A stretch of DNA of 64,000 nucleotides from an uncultured Rhodospirillales bacterium (GCA_903835235.1 CAILMF010000082.1:1-64000); one strand, 5' to 3'; shown: positions 16,252-24,362, counted from the first letter of the stretch. Translations and numbers: made by a program. The notes: generated from the sequence alone by a model not told the origin.

Positions 16252-17229
16252 TCATTCCAGGGTGATGCCGCTGGCGCGGATGACGCCGGCCCAGCGGGCG
16301 CGGTCGGCGGCGACGAAGCTGGCCAATTCCGCCAGGCTGCGCGGCGGTTCGGGCGAAAGGCCCAGGCTGGCCAGCAGGGTGCGGAAGGCGTCGTCGGCCA
16401 TGGCCTCGGCCAGCGCCGCGTGCAGCCGCTGCTGGGTGGCCAGCGGCACCCGGGCGCCGACGGCGATGCCGTACCAGAAGCTGGCATCGAAGCCCGGAAA
16501 CCCCTGCTCGGCCACCGTCGGCACCTGCGGCAGCACCGCCAGCCGGGCCGGGGTGGTGACGCCCAGCGCCCGCAGCCTGCCGTCCCGGATATAGGGCAGC
16601 GCGCTGCCGATGGTGTCCACCATCAGCGGCGTGTCGCCGTTGAGGACCGAGATCAGCGCCCGGCTGCTGCCCTGGAACGGCACATGCGTCAGCCGCAGCC
16701 CCGCCTGTGCCGCGTACATCTCGGCCGCCAGGTGGGTGGGGTTGCCCAGGCCGTTGCTGGCGAAGGGCAGCGGCCCCTCCGGGCCGGCGGCGCGGCGGTG
16801 GGCCAGGGCGGTCAGTTCGGCCAGGGTGGTGGCGGGCAGGCTGGGGTTCACCACCACCACCAGCGGCACGCCGTTGCTGACGGCCAGCGTCACCAGGTCG
16901 CGTTCGGCATCATAGGGCAGCCGCCGATACAGCAGCGGGTTGACCACCAGCGTGGCGCTGCCGGCCTGCAGCAGGGTGGTGCCATCGGCCGGGGCGGCCA
17001 GCGCGGCTTGCGTCGCGATGATGGTATTGGCGCCGGGGCGGTTGTCGGTCACCACCGGCGCGCCCAGCACCCGGCCCAGGCGCTCCCCCAGGGCGCGGGC
17101 CACCAGGTCGGTGCCGCCGCCGGCGGGGTAGCCCACCAGCAGGCGCAGCGGCCCCGCCTGGGCCTGGGCCTGGGCCGCCCCGGCGGCCAGCAGGCCGGTT
17201 GCCAGTAGTGCGCGCCTGGTTGCCGGCAT
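16252..17229 (-). CDS. Bug-family (TctC) periplasmic binding protein
   Basis: 325 aa. A Tat-like or Sec signal (ATRRALLATGLLAAGAAQAQ) is followed by GPLRLLVGYPAGGGTDLVAR, DNRPGANTIIATQAA, VPFQGSSRALISVLNGD and PTVAEQGFPGF. The ATG at 17229 has GGGGGAGGG 6 bases upstream. It heads the tandem Bug pair and is divergent from corA. The two proteins share only family-level motifs, so this is not a recent duplication. Confidence 0.94.
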   Translation of the reverse strand: MPATRRALLATGLLAAGAAQAQAQAGPLRLLVGYPAGGGTDLVARALGERLGRVLGAPVVTDNRPGANTIIATQAALAAPADGTTLLQAGSATLVVNPLLYRRLPYDAERDLVTLAVSNGVPLVVVVNPSLPATTLAELTALAHRRAAGPEGPLPFASNGLGNPTHLAAEMYAAQAGLRLTHVPFQGSSRALISVLNGDTPLMVDTIGSALPYIRDGRLRALGVTTPARLAVLPQVPTVAEQGFPGFDASFWYGIAVGARVPLATQQRLHAALAEAMADDAFRTLLASLGLSPEPPRSLAELASFVAADRARWAGVIRASGITLE

Positions 17230-17306
17230 CGCGTTCCCTCCCCCGTATGCGTGTGATCGCCTGGGGCGGAAGCGCCGAAAGGCGTGGCGCACCCGCTCAG
17301 ACAAAG

Positions 17307-17354
17307 CGCTGGCATCCCCCGGGCGCTTCTGCCGGCGCCCGGGAGACGCCAGCG
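17307..17354 (+). other. Long hairpin in the corA leader
   Basis: Outer stem CGCTGGC (17307-17313)/GCCAGCG (17348-17354) and inner 9-bp stem CCCGGGCGC (17318-17326)/GCGCCCGGG (17335-17343) give one 48-nt imperfect hairpin about 60 nt upstream of the corA ATG. No T-run follows. It could be a leader regulatory structure or DNA-level dyad. Confidence 0.5.
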
Positions 17355-17416
17355 TGCATTGTGCCCGTGCCGGGGCGCGGCTAGAAGCCCTGAGCCCGAG
17401 CGCGCGGGAGCCGCCC

Positions 17417-18406
17417 ATGATGACCACCTACACCGTTGAAAACGGCCACCTGGCGGTGCGGGAAGGCGCCCAGCCGCCCGAGGCGCTGCGCGCCGCGGTC
17501 TGGATCGACCTGCTGAACCCGACCTCGGTCGAGGAGCAGGCGGTGCAGGGCGCGCTGCGGCTGGAAATCCCGACCCGGGAGGAGATGCAGGAGATCGAGA
17601 GCTCCTCGCGGCTGTACAAGGAGGAGGATACCCTCTTCCTGACCGCGCCCTTCCTCTATGGCGTCGACAATGGCGAGTTCAGCTCCACCGCCATCACCTT
17701 CGTGCTGGCCAATGCCAACCTGATCACGGTGCGCTACGCCACGCCCAAGGCCTTCGCGGTCTTCGCGGCGCGCTGCCAGCGCACCCCGGCCACGCTGATG
17801 ACCACGCCGGATGCGGTGATGTTCCACCTGTTCGAGCAGGTGGTGGACCGGCTGGCCGATATACTGGAACGCATTGCCTCGGACATGGACCGCGCCAGCC
17901 AGGCCGCCTTCCGCACCGCCCGCGCGGTGAAGGTGAAGGCGACGACCAAGGATGCCGACCTGAAGGACGCGCTGATCACGCTGGGCCAGGTCGGGGAAGT
18001 CACCACGCGCGCCTCGGAAACACTGCTGGGGCTGAGCCGCATCCTCACCTTCGTCGGCGCCGAGAAGGCCGGCGCGATCCGCCGCGAGAACCAGCCGCTG
18101 ATAAAAACCCTGGTGCGCGACGTGCGCAGCCTGGTGGAACACGCGAATTTCCTCAACAGCAAGGCCAACTTCCTGCTGGATGCGGTGCTCGGCATCATCA
18201 ATGTCGAGCAGAACGCCATCATCAAGACCTTCACCGTGGCATCCGTGGCGTTGATGCCGCCGACGCTGATCGCCAGCATCTACGGCATGAACTTCGAGCA
18301 TATGCCGGAGCTGAAATGGGGGCTGGGCTACCCGCTGGCGCTGCTGCTGATGGTGGTCTCGGCGGTGCTGCCGATCATGTACTTCAAGCGCAAGGGATGG
18401 CTCTGA
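17417..18406 (+). CDS. corA: CorA-family magnesium/divalent cation transporter
   Basis: 329 aa. A large N-terminal cytoplasmic domain and a long stalk helix lead to two C-terminal transmembrane helices. The selectivity signature is YGMNFEHMPE (GMN) at the end of TM1. The tail is basic (YFKRKGWL). It imports Mg2+ (possibly Co2+/Ni2+) as a pentamer in the inner membrane. Start at 17417 (tandem ATG ATG) with CGGGAG upstream. A 48-nt hairpin lies in its leader. Confidence 0.95.
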   Translation: MMTTYTVENGHLAVREGAQPPEALRAAVWIDLLNPTSVEEQAVQGALRLEIPTREEMQEIESSSRLYKEEDTLFLTAPFLYGVDNGEFSSTAITFVLANANLITVRYATPKAFAVFAARCQRTPATLMTTPDAVMFHLFEQVVDRLADILERIASDMDRASQAAFRTARAVKVKATTKDADLKDALITLGQVGEVTTRASETLLGLSRILTFVGAEKAGAIRRENQPLIKTLVRDVRSLVEHANFLNSKANFLLDAVLGIINVEQNAIIKTFTVASVALMPPTLIASIYGMNFEHMPELKWGLGYPLALLLMVVSAVLPIMYFKRKGWL

Positions 18407-18542
18407 ACCCCACGACATCGCTGCGCGCTGCCGCGGGGGCCCCGAGCCAGGGCACCGATCCAGGCCGGGTTGCGCGGCGGCGTCCCGGCAAAGCCGTGCC
18501 GCCTTTCCAGACAGCCCTGCCGCACGCAGCCGCGGCGACGGG

Positions 18543-19268
18543 GTGGTGAGCCGCATGCGGCGGCGTGGCTGGGCCGTGGCAACCTTCGTGCTGCTGGCGG
18601 GGCTCGGCGCCGCCATGCCCGCGCAGGCCGCCGGCGCATCCTCCTGCCCGGTGCGCGCACCGCGAATCCGGCTGGCGGTGCTGGACAAGCCGGTGGAGGT
18701 GACGGGCACCCAGAGCATCGACGCCATGCATGCCGAAAGCGGCGAGCGGCGCACCGCCCGGCGGCACCACCTGGCGCTGACCACCAGCCGCGTGGAATGG
18801 CACAGCGAGCTGAACGCGCATGTCAGCCGGCACCACACCGGGCGCGGCCGGGTTTGCGCCGTGCCGGCCGAGGTGGTGCTGACCCTGGTGGAAGCGGCGC
18901 ACCGGATCAGCATTGCCGCGGAGGTGCCGGCCAATGGCTGCCTGTGGCAGGCGGTGCTGGCGCATGAACGCCGCCATGCCGAGGCGAATCGCGCCAGCCT
19001 GGCGGTGGCGGCGCGCACCGCCCGCGCCGCGGCCAATGCCTGGGCCGAGCGCGCCAGCGGCCATGGCGCCACCGAGGAAGCCGCGATGGCGCAGTTGCAG
19101 GCGGGGCTGCGCCGCGCGATCGAACCTTCCCTGGCGGCGATGCGCGCGGCCCGGGCGCGGGCACATGCGCGGATCGACACGCCGGGCGAGTATCGGCGGC
19201 TTTCCGCGGTATGCCCGGCCGACCAGGCCAGGCTGGCGGCGCGGCTGCGCAACGCCAGCAGCGATTGA
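18543..19268 (+). CDS. Secreted HExxH-motif protein (DUF922-like putative metallopeptidase)
   Basis: 241 aa from a GTG (ATG at 18555 is an alternative). Signal peptide to about residue 30, four cysteines, and HERRH at 141-145 in VLAHERRHAEAN, a zincin-type HExxH. A long Ala/Arg-rich helix with repeated ARARAHAR follows. The arrangement (TTSRVEWHSELNAHV, then HExxH) resembles DUF922 proteins of alphaproteobacteria. Function is unknown; proteolysis is inferred only from the motif. A hairpin-repeat array follows the stop. Confidence 0.72.
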   Translation: MVSRMRRRGWAVATFVLLAGLGAAMPAQAAGASSCPVRAPRIRLAVLDKPVEVTGTQSIDAMHAESGERRTARRHHLALTTSRVEWHSELNAHVSRHHTGRGRVCAVPAEVVLTLVEAAHRISIAAEVPANGCLWQAVLAHERRHAEANRASLAVAARTARAAANAWAERASGHGATEEAAMAQLQAGLRRAIEPSLAAMRAARARAHARIDTPGEYRRLSAVCPADQARLAARLRNASSD

Positions 19269-19280
19269 CGGGCGGCGGTG

Positions 19281-19398
19281 GGCAGGCGGTTGACGTCCTG
19301 CGGTGACGCAGGCGGTTGACGTCCTGCCGAAGGCAGGCGGTTGACGTCCTGCCGAAGGCAGGCGGATTGACGTCCTGCCAAAGGCAGGCGGATTGACG
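19281..19398 (+). repeat. 25-26-bp hairpin tandem repeat, about five copies
   Basis: Units start near 19281, 19307, 19332, 19357 and 19383. Each reads GGCAGGCGGTTGACGTCCTG and continues CC, so GGCAGG pairs with CCTGCC around a GACGTC-containing loop. The array fills the gap between the HExxH gene and the formamidase gene, giving a row of identical small stem-loops. Confidence 0.92.
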
Positions 19399-19453
19399 CT
19401 GGCTTGCCGATTGCTTCCCATGGCGCGTCGCTCATCCCCGGGGGAGAATCCGC

Positions 19454-20476
19454 GTGCCGAAAGCACCTGCTGCCAAGCCGAAGACCGTTGCCGCCAAGCC
19501 CGCCAAGGTGGCCAAGCCGAAGACCCACAAGGTGGAGGCGCTGCCACAGAACGTCCGCTGGGGCGTCTTCGATGCCAGCTTCCCGCCCATCATCACCGTG
19601 CAGTCCGGCGACCTGGTGGTGCTGGAATGCGTCTCCGGCGGGCCGGAGCAGTGCCCGCCGCGCGACGGCAAGTTCAAGATCCCGCCGAAGCTGATCGCGA
19701 TCCAGGATGGCGGCGTGCCGCGCATCGGGCCGCACATCATCACCGGGCCGGTCGCCGTTGAAGGCGCCGAGCCGGGCGACGTGCTGCGCGTGGATATCGA
19801 GAAGATCGAGCTGGGCGCCGATTGGGGTTTCTGCGGGTTCCGCCCGCTGGGCGGGACACTCCCGGAAGAGTTCGACTATCGCCGCGTGCTGCACATTCCC
19901 GTCGACCGCAAGAAGCGCACCTGCGAGGTGCCGATGGGCGGTGGCATCACCCTGCCGCTTTCCCCGTTCTTCGGCGTGATGGGCGTGGCCCCGCCGGCCG
20001 ACTGGGGCCAGCTTTCCACCAAGGAGCCGCGCATGCATGGCGGCAACCTGGACAACAAGGAATGCGGCGAGGGCGCCACGCTGTTCCTGCCGGTGCATGT
20101 GCCGGGCGCGATGTTCAGCGCCGGTGACGGCCATGGCGTGCAGGGCGATGGCGAAGTCTGCATCAACGCGCTTGAGATGTGCCTGACCGGGCATTTCCGC
20201 CTGACCCTGGAGAAGGGCTCCAAGGAAGCGCCGCTGCTGAAGTATCCGCGGGCCGAGACGCCGACCCACTACATCAGCATGGGCATGCACGAGGACCTGG
20301 ACATCGCGATGAAGATCGCCCTGAAGGAAATGATCGGCTTCATCTGCGGCCGGACGAACCTGACGACCGCCGATGCGTACCAGCTGTGCAGCCTGGCGGT
20401 GGACTTCCACGTGACCCAGACGGTGAACGGGGAAAAGGGCGTGCACGGCATGCTTAGGAAGGGCCTCCTGTTCTGA
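19454..20476 (+). CDS. fmdA: Acetamidase/formamidase with a basic N-terminal extension
   Basis: 340 aa, FmdA_AmdA family. It hydrolyses formamide or short amides to the acid plus ammonia. VQSGDLVVLECVSGG, GPHIITGPVAVEGAEPGDVL, GDGHGVQGDGEVC and the C-terminal QTVNGEKGVHGML are typical. GTG start. Unusually, residues 1-29 are a Lys/Ala/Pro run (PAAKPKTVAAKPAKVAKPK) like a histone H1 tail, absent from most homologues known to me. A terminator follows. Confidence 0.93.
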   Translation: MPKAPAAKPKTVAAKPAKVAKPKTHKVEALPQNVRWGVFDASFPPIITVQSGDLVVLECVSGGPEQCPPRDGKFKIPPKLIAIQDGGVPRIGPHIITGPVAVEGAEPGDVLRVDIEKIELGADWGFCGFRPLGGTLPEEFDYRRVLHIPVDRKKRTCEVPMGGGITLPLSPFFGVMGVAPPADWGQLSTKEPRMHGGNLDNKECGEGATLFLPVHVPGAMFSAGDGHGVQGDGEVCINALEMCLTGHFRLTLEKGSKEAPLLKYPRAETPTHYISMGMHEDLDIAMKIALKEMIGFICGRTNLTTADAYQLCSLAVDFHVTQTVNGEKGVHGMLRKGLLF

Positions 20477-20482
20477 GGCGTT

Positions 20483-20508
20483 GCCCGGCGCCTTCGCGGG
20501 CGCCGGGC
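20483..20508 (+). terminator. Terminator-like hairpin after the formamidase gene
   Basis: 10-bp perfect stem GCCCGGCGCC/GGCGCCGGGC with a 6-base loop, followed by CTGGCTTTCC. It insulates the formamidase gene from gcrA. Confidence 0.8.
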
Positions 20509-20523
20509 CTGGCTTTCCTGGGG

Positions 20524-20532
20524 TTACCCACA
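20524..20532 (+). promoter_or_regulatory. DnaA-box-like site upstream of gcrA
   Basis: TTACCCACA differs from the DnaA consensus TTATCCACA at one position and lies 111 bp upstream of the gcrA ATG. In Caulobacter DnaA activates gcrA transcription (established), so the site is plausible. A single near-match in 150 bp is weak evidence alone. Confidence 0.4.
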
Positions 20533-20642
20533 GAAAACTGGCCTTGTTAACCCTTCCACTGCTTGTGGGTGCTACCCTCCCTGCCCTACCGTATCTTGTG
20601 TCAGACGACATCTGGTAGGCGAACGGGTAGGAGACCCACACG

Positions 20643-21149
20643 ATGGAGTGGAACTCGGAGGCCATTGAGACCTTGCGGGCCCTATGGGCCGAAGGTCATT
20701 CCACGGCCGAGATCGGCCGGCGGATGGGCGTTTCGAAGAATGCCGTGGTGGGCAAGGCGCACCGGCTGAACCTGCCGGCCCGGCCCAGCCCGATCCGCCG
20801 CGAAGCCGAGGGCGGCATCGCCCGCCCCGCTGCGCCGTTGCAGCGCCGCCCGCCGGCGCCGCGCCAGCCGCAGCCGATGCGCCGGCCGGAGCCGCAGCAG
20901 GCGCCGATGCAGCAACACCAGCCGCAGGTGGCGCCGCCGCCGGTGCAGCTGGCCCCGCCGCCGCCGCCCGTGGTGGTGCGCAGCTTCACCCGGGTTTCCA
21001 ACCGCAGCTGCTGCTGGCCGCTGGGCGAACCCGGCACCGCCGGCTTCCGCTTCTGCGACGAGGGCGCGCTGGGCGGCAAGCCCTACTGCGCCACCCATGC
21101 CGCGGTGGCCTATGTGAAGGCCCGCGACCGCCGCGAAGACGCGGCTTGA
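20643..21149 (+). CDS. gcrA: Cell-cycle transcriptional regulator GcrA
   Basis: 168 aa. The N-terminal DNA-binding motif WNSEAIETLRALWAEGHSTA...MGVSKNAVVGKAHRLNLPARPSPI is diagnostic. The middle is Pro/Gln-rich (residues 60-115), and the C-terminal sigma-70-binding domain has SCCWPLGEPGTAGFRFCDE and KPYCATH. GcrA activates promoters carrying GANTC sites methylated by CcrM and links S-phase to transcription in alphaproteobacteria. The ATG has TAGGAGA upstream. A DnaA-like box lies 111 bp upstream. Confidence 0.97.
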   Translation: MEWNSEAIETLRALWAEGHSTAEIGRRMGVSKNAVVGKAHRLNLPARPSPIRREAEGGIARPAAPLQRRPPAPRQPQPMRRPEPQQAPMQQHQPQVAPPPVQLAPPPPPVVVRSFTRVSNRSCCWPLGEPGTAGFRFCDEGALGGKPYCATHAAVAYVKARDRREDAA

Positions 21150-21596
21150 TTTAACCTCAGGCGCCGGCGGGTTTTTCAGCCTCAGGCGCCGGCGCGCACA
21201 TCCGTGCGCTTGGCTTGCGCGGGCACAAGCCCGCGTCGGCCATTCGGCCTCTCGGCCCTTTCGGGCCGCCTGAATCCGCGCCGCGGCCTGCGCGTTCGCG
21301 GTGAGCGCGTGGCATCGCTGCCGCGATGCGCTCGCGGGGAGAGTGGCGAGCCGCCACCGCGATGGGGCGAGTGGCCAGCGCCGTTCTGCCGGCGGCGCGG
21401 GTGGTGGTCTTCCTGCCGGCGCGGCGTCTTCGGTGATTGTGCAGGGGCCGCCAGATGGACCCGCCGCCGCAAAGCGGACACGGCAGCGCCATCCGGCCGC
21501 CGCTGGCGCACAAGATGGTGCGTGACCATGCTGCGGGGTTGGTGGTGGCCGAGTCGCGCCACTAGCTTGGTCCGCTGGGGAAACCGGAGTCTCATC
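21150..21596. other. 447-bp intergenic region
   Basis: No gene recognised. A duplicated CCTCAGGCGCCGGCG (near 21158 and 21179) follows gcrA, then a copy of the 3'-flank repeat family (21203-21256). The rest is GC-rich sequence without clear structure up to the SYLF gene. In-frame extension of that gene back to 21204 is not supported. Confidence 0.75.
21203..21256 (+). repeat. 3'-flank structured repeat family, copy 2
   Basis: Read on plus: CCGTGCGCTTGGCTTGCGCG, a GCGGGC/GCCCGC-type hairpin, then CGGCCATTCGGCCTCTCGGC (21237-21256). This is the reverse complement of the copies at 15064-15145 and 61537-61619. It has the same orientation relative to the preceding gene (here gcrA on plus). Confidence 0.82.
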
Positions 21597-22421
21597 ATGC
21601 GCCGCTTCATGCTGCTCTGCCTGACGCTTGCCGGCCTGGCCGGCTGCGGCGGCACACCCAACCAGGGCGAGGAACAGGGCCTGGTCGACCGCGCCGCGCT
21701 TTCCGTGCAGGAAATGCTGGGCGGCGGGAACGACGCGCTGAACGCCGCCTCCATGCTGCGCCGGGCCCGCGGCGCGCTGGTCTGCCCGCAGGTGTTCCGC
21801 GGCGGCTTCTTCTTCGTGGGTGGGGAGGGCGGCGGCTGCGTGCTGGTGGGGCGCGACGCCGCCGGCGGCTGGTCCGGCCCGGCCTTCTACACCCTGGGCT
21901 CCGCCAGCTTCGGCTTCCAGATGGGCGTGCAGGACGCCCAGGTGCTGATCCTGATCATGAACGACCGCGCCATGACCGCGGTGCTGGACAGCCAGTTCAA
22001 GTTCGGCGCCGACGCGGCGCTGACGGTGGCCACCTATGGCGGCGGCGTGCAGGGCGCCACCACCGGCGCGGTGGGCGCCGATATCCTGGCCTTCTCGCGC
22101 TCGCGCGGGCTGTATGGCGGCATCACGCTGGAAGGCTCCCTGCTGTCCCAGCGCAGCGAATGGAATCGCGGCTATTACGGGCGTGACGTCGGCGGGCGGG
22201 ACATCGTGCGCGCCATGTCCGTGAACAACCCGGGCGCCGACCCGCTGCGCAGCGTGCTGATGCGCTATGGCAGCGGTGGCGGCGCGGCCCGTGCCCCGGC
22301 CCCGGCGGCCCCGCCGAGCTACAGCAGCAACACGCTGGGCGGCGCCCCGGCCTATCAGCCGCCTTCCGGCGTGGCCGCGCCCAGCCGGGTGGAGAGCGCG
22401 CCGCTGCCGCCGCTGCGGTAG
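21597..22421 (+). CDS. SYLF-domain (Ysc84-like) lipoprotein
   Basis: 274 aa. The lipobox ends at Cys17 (LAGLAGC). The SYLF core (RARGALVCPQVFRGGFFFVG, FGFQMGVQDAQVLILIMND, GITLEGSLLSQRSEWNRGYYG) is a lipid-binding fold, followed by a Pro/Ser-rich tail. Probably a periplasmic or outer-membrane lipoprotein. The ATG at 21597 gives a proper signal peptide. Its TAG stop is also the first triplet of a dispersed CTGATCCGC repeat. Confidence 0.92.
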   Translation: MRRFMLLCLTLAGLAGCGGTPNQGEEQGLVDRAALSVQEMLGGGNDALNAASMLRRARGALVCPQVFRGGFFFVGGEGGGCVLVGRDAAGGWSGPAFYTLGSASFGFQMGVQDAQVLILIMNDRAMTAVLDSQFKFGADAALTVATYGGGVQGATTGAVGADILAFSRSRGLYGGITLEGSLLSQRSEWNRGYYGRDVGGRDIVRAMSVNNPGADPLRSVLMRYGSGGGAARAPAPAAPPSYSSNTLGGAPAYQPPSGVAAPSRVESAPLPPLR

Positions 22422-22470
22422 AGCCTGATCCGCGCAGGCGGTATCGCCGGAGCGGTTGATCAGTCGCTCA
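22419..22470 (+). repeat. CTGATCCGC dispersed palindromic element, copy A
   Basis: It begins TAGAGCCTGATCCGCGCAGG, continues GGTATCGCCGGAGCGGTTGA and ends TCAGTCGCTCA. CTGAT/ATCAG ends pair. The TAG is the stop of the SYLF gene. Other copies are at 23998, 27253, 38333 and 52450. Confidence 0.85.
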
Positions 22471-22531
22471 GGCCGGGGCTTCAGCCCCCCCCCGGCTGGC
22501 GTGGCCGCCGCGGCGGGGCTAGGTTGCCGCC

Positions 22532-23059
22532 GTGCCCACCACCCCGCCCTCCCCTTCGCCGCCGTTCTGGCAGGCCAAGACGCTGGAGAAGATGTCCCGC
22601 GCCGAGTGGGAATCGCTCTGCGATGGCTGTGGCCGTTGCTGCCTGCACAAGCTGCGCGACGACGACACCGAGGAGCTGGCCTTCACCAACGTGGCCTGTC
22701 GCCTGCTGCATCTGGAAACCGCGCGGTGCAGCGACTACGAGCATCGCAAGAAATGGGTGCCCGACTGCGTGCGGCTGACCGCGGCGCAGGTGCGCAAGAT
22801 CGATTGGCTGCCGCCGAGTTGCGCCTATCGCCTGGTGGCGGAAGGGCAGGACCTGCCCTGGTGGCATCCGCTGGTCTCCGGCCGCGCCGAGACGGTGCAG
22901 GAGGCCGGCATTTCCGTGCTGGGCAAGGTGATCCCCGAGCGTGAGGCCGGGGCGCTGGAAGACCATATCGTCGATTGGCCGGGGCGCATCCCCAAGGGCG
23001 CCCGGCCCCGACCTGCCGCCAAGATCAAGACCGCGAAGAAAGGACCACCCGAGCCATGA
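22532..23059 (+). CDS. YcgN/UPF0260-family cysteine-cluster protein
   Basis: 175 aa with a GTG start. N-terminal [20 protein letters not shown] is followed by the CxxCxxCC cluster (C30, C33, C36, C37) and further conserved Cys in NVACRLL, ARCSDYE and VPDCVRL. This family is expected to bind Zn or Fe-S. Role unknown. The stop overlaps the start of the aldolase gene (ATGA), so they are co-translated. A Lys/Pro-rich tail extends the C-terminus beyond the usual end. Confidence 0.93.
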   Translation: MPTTPPSPSPPFWQAKTLEKMSRAEWESLCDGCGRCCLHKLRDDDTEELAFTNVACRLLHLETARCSDYEHRKKWVPDCVRLTAAQVRKIDWLPPSCAYRLVAEGQDLPWWHPLVSGRAETVQEAGISVLGKVIPEREAGALEDHIVDWPGRIPKGARPRPAAKIKTAKKGPPEP

Positions 23060-23994
23060 AGAACGCCCTGTTCGGCGGCGTGAATGCCGCCGTGCTGACC
23101 GCCATGAAGCCCGACCTCTCCCCCGACCTGGACCGCATGGCCGCGCATTGCCGCTGGCTGCTGGCCAATGGCTGCAACGGCCTGGGCATCATGGGCACGA
23201 CGGGCGAGGCCAACAGCTTCGGCCTGACCGAGCGCAAGCAGATTTTGGAGGGCCTGGTGGCCCGCGGCATCCCCGCGCATGTGATGATGCCCGGCACCGG
23301 CTGCGCCAACCTGAGCGACACGGTGGAGCTGACCCAGCACGCCCGCGCGCATGGCTGCAAGGGCGTGCTGGTGCTGCCGCCCTTCTACTACAAGGCGCCG
23401 AGCGATGACGGGCTGTTCGCCTATTTCAGTGAGGTCATCACCCGCGTCGGCGGCGGCATCGCGATCTACCTGTACCACTTCCCGCAGCAATCGGCGGTGC
23501 CGTTCGGCCTGGACCTGATCGGCCGGTTGCTGAAGGCCTTCCCGGGCGTGGTGAAGGGCGTGAAGGACAGCAGCGGCGTCTATGAGAACATGAAGGCGAT
23601 GGTCGACGCCTTCGGGCCGCAGGGCTTCGAGGTCTACAGCGGCTCCGACGAATACCTGCAGCGCATCCTGGCCGATGGCGGCGCCGGCTGCATCACCGCG
23701 GCCAGCAACACCAACAGCCATTGGGGCGGCATCGTCTACGCCAAGCGCAGCGGCGCCGAGGCCGATGCGGCGCAGGCCATGCTGACCGCAACGCGCAAGG
23801 CCGCAACCTCGGTGGCGCTGATCCCGGGCCTGCGCGAGATCATCGCGCGCAGCACCGGGGATATGGGCTGGCGCACCATCCGCCCGCCGCACCTGGCGCT
23901 GGACCAGGCCGAGGCCGACAAGGCCTGGGCCAACTTCCAGGCCGCCGGCGCGCTGCCGCTGCCGGGCATGGCCGTGGCCAAGGCGGCCGAGTGA
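23056..23994 (+). CDS. Dihydrodipicolinate synthase-family (DapA/NanA) aldolase
   Basis: 312 aa TIM barrel. GTTGE at 47-51, Tyr140 (IYLYHFP) and Schiff-base Lys170 (GVKDSSG) are the catalytic features of the class I aldolase/dehydratase family. True DapA usually shows YNVPSRTG, absent here, so it more likely acts on another 2-oxo acid. The ATG at 23056 has AAAGGA upstream. Its stop overlaps the cupin start (TGATG). Substrate uncertain. Confidence 0.92.
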   Translation: MKNALFGGVNAAVLTAMKPDLSPDLDRMAAHCRWLLANGCNGLGIMGTTGEANSFGLTERKQILEGLVARGIPAHVMMPGTGCANLSDTVELTQHARAHGCKGVLVLPPFYYKAPSDDGLFAYFSEVITRVGGGIAIYLYHFPQQSAVPFGLDLIGRLLKAFPGVVKGVKDSSGVYENMKAMVDAFGPQGFEVYSGSDEYLQRILADGGAGCITAASNTNSHWGGIVYAKRSGAEADAAQAMLTATRKAATSVALIPGLREIIARSTGDMGWRTIRPPHLALDQAEADKAWANFQAAGALPLPGMAVAKAAE

Positions 23995-24362
23995 TGGCGT
24001 CTGATCCGCAAGGGCCCGAAGGGCGCGGCGCGGTGAATCAGCCGCCCAAAAGCACCGAGCCGCTGCGCTGCCGCGAACCCGCCGTCGCCACCCAGGTGGA
24101 TGACGGCAAGGTCCGGGTGACGCGCTGGGACTTCAACCCCGGCGCCGAAACCGGCTTCCATCGCCACGGCTTCCACTACGTGGTGGTGCCCGTGACGGAT
24201 GGCACACTGCTGATCGAGCTGGCCGATGGCAGCACCACCACGGCGGAGCTGAAGCTGGGCGTGCCCTACACCCGCCCGGCCGGCGTGGAGCACAACGTCA
24301 TCAATGGCGGCACCGCCTTCCTCAGCTTCGTCGAGACCGAGGTGCTGGGGCTGCCGGGGTGA
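23994..24362 (+). CDS. Small cupin-domain protein
   Basis: 122 aa. The single cupin domain has RVTRWDFNPGAETGFHRHGFHYVV (HxH motif 1) and motif 2 in PYTRPAGVEHNVINGG. The overlapping start TGATG supports 23994, but codons 2-17 lie in a dispersed repeat (copy B), and an in-frame GTG at 24033 would begin just inside its end. The first 15 residues are thus probably repeat-derived. Likely a small-molecule-binding or isomerase cupin linked to the aldolase. Confidence 0.85.
   Translation: MASDPQGPEGRGAVNQPPKSTEPLRCREPAVATQVDDGKVRVTRWDFNPGAETGFHRHGFHYVVVPVTDGTLLIELADGSTTTAELKLGVPYTRPAGVEHNVINGGTAFLSFVETEVLGLPG
23998..24044 (+). repeat. CTGATCCGC dispersed element, copy B, inside the cupin 5' end
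   Basis: CTGATCCGC (24001-24009) and GGTGAATCAG (24032-24041) flank a divergent centre (AGGGCCCGAAGGGCGCGG). It lies within codons 2-17 of the cupin gene as annotated. Confidence 0.75.

Noticed and set aside
20521-20580. Replication origin
   Set aside because: Only one DnaA-like box and no AT-rich unwinding region or dnaA/parAB/gidA neighbours. A gcrA regulatory site is the better reading.
17381-20665. A 1094-codon open frame on the minus strand across corA, the HExxH gene and the formamidase gene
   Set aside because: It is antisense to three well-supported genes, with low-complexity His/Arg/Gly-rich translation and no recognisable domain. Long antisense frames are expected at this GC content.
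21204-21596. N-terminal extension of the SYLF protein
   Set aside because: It is Arg/Pro/Trp-rich and overlaps a dispersed repeat. The lipoprotein signal starts cleanly at 21597.
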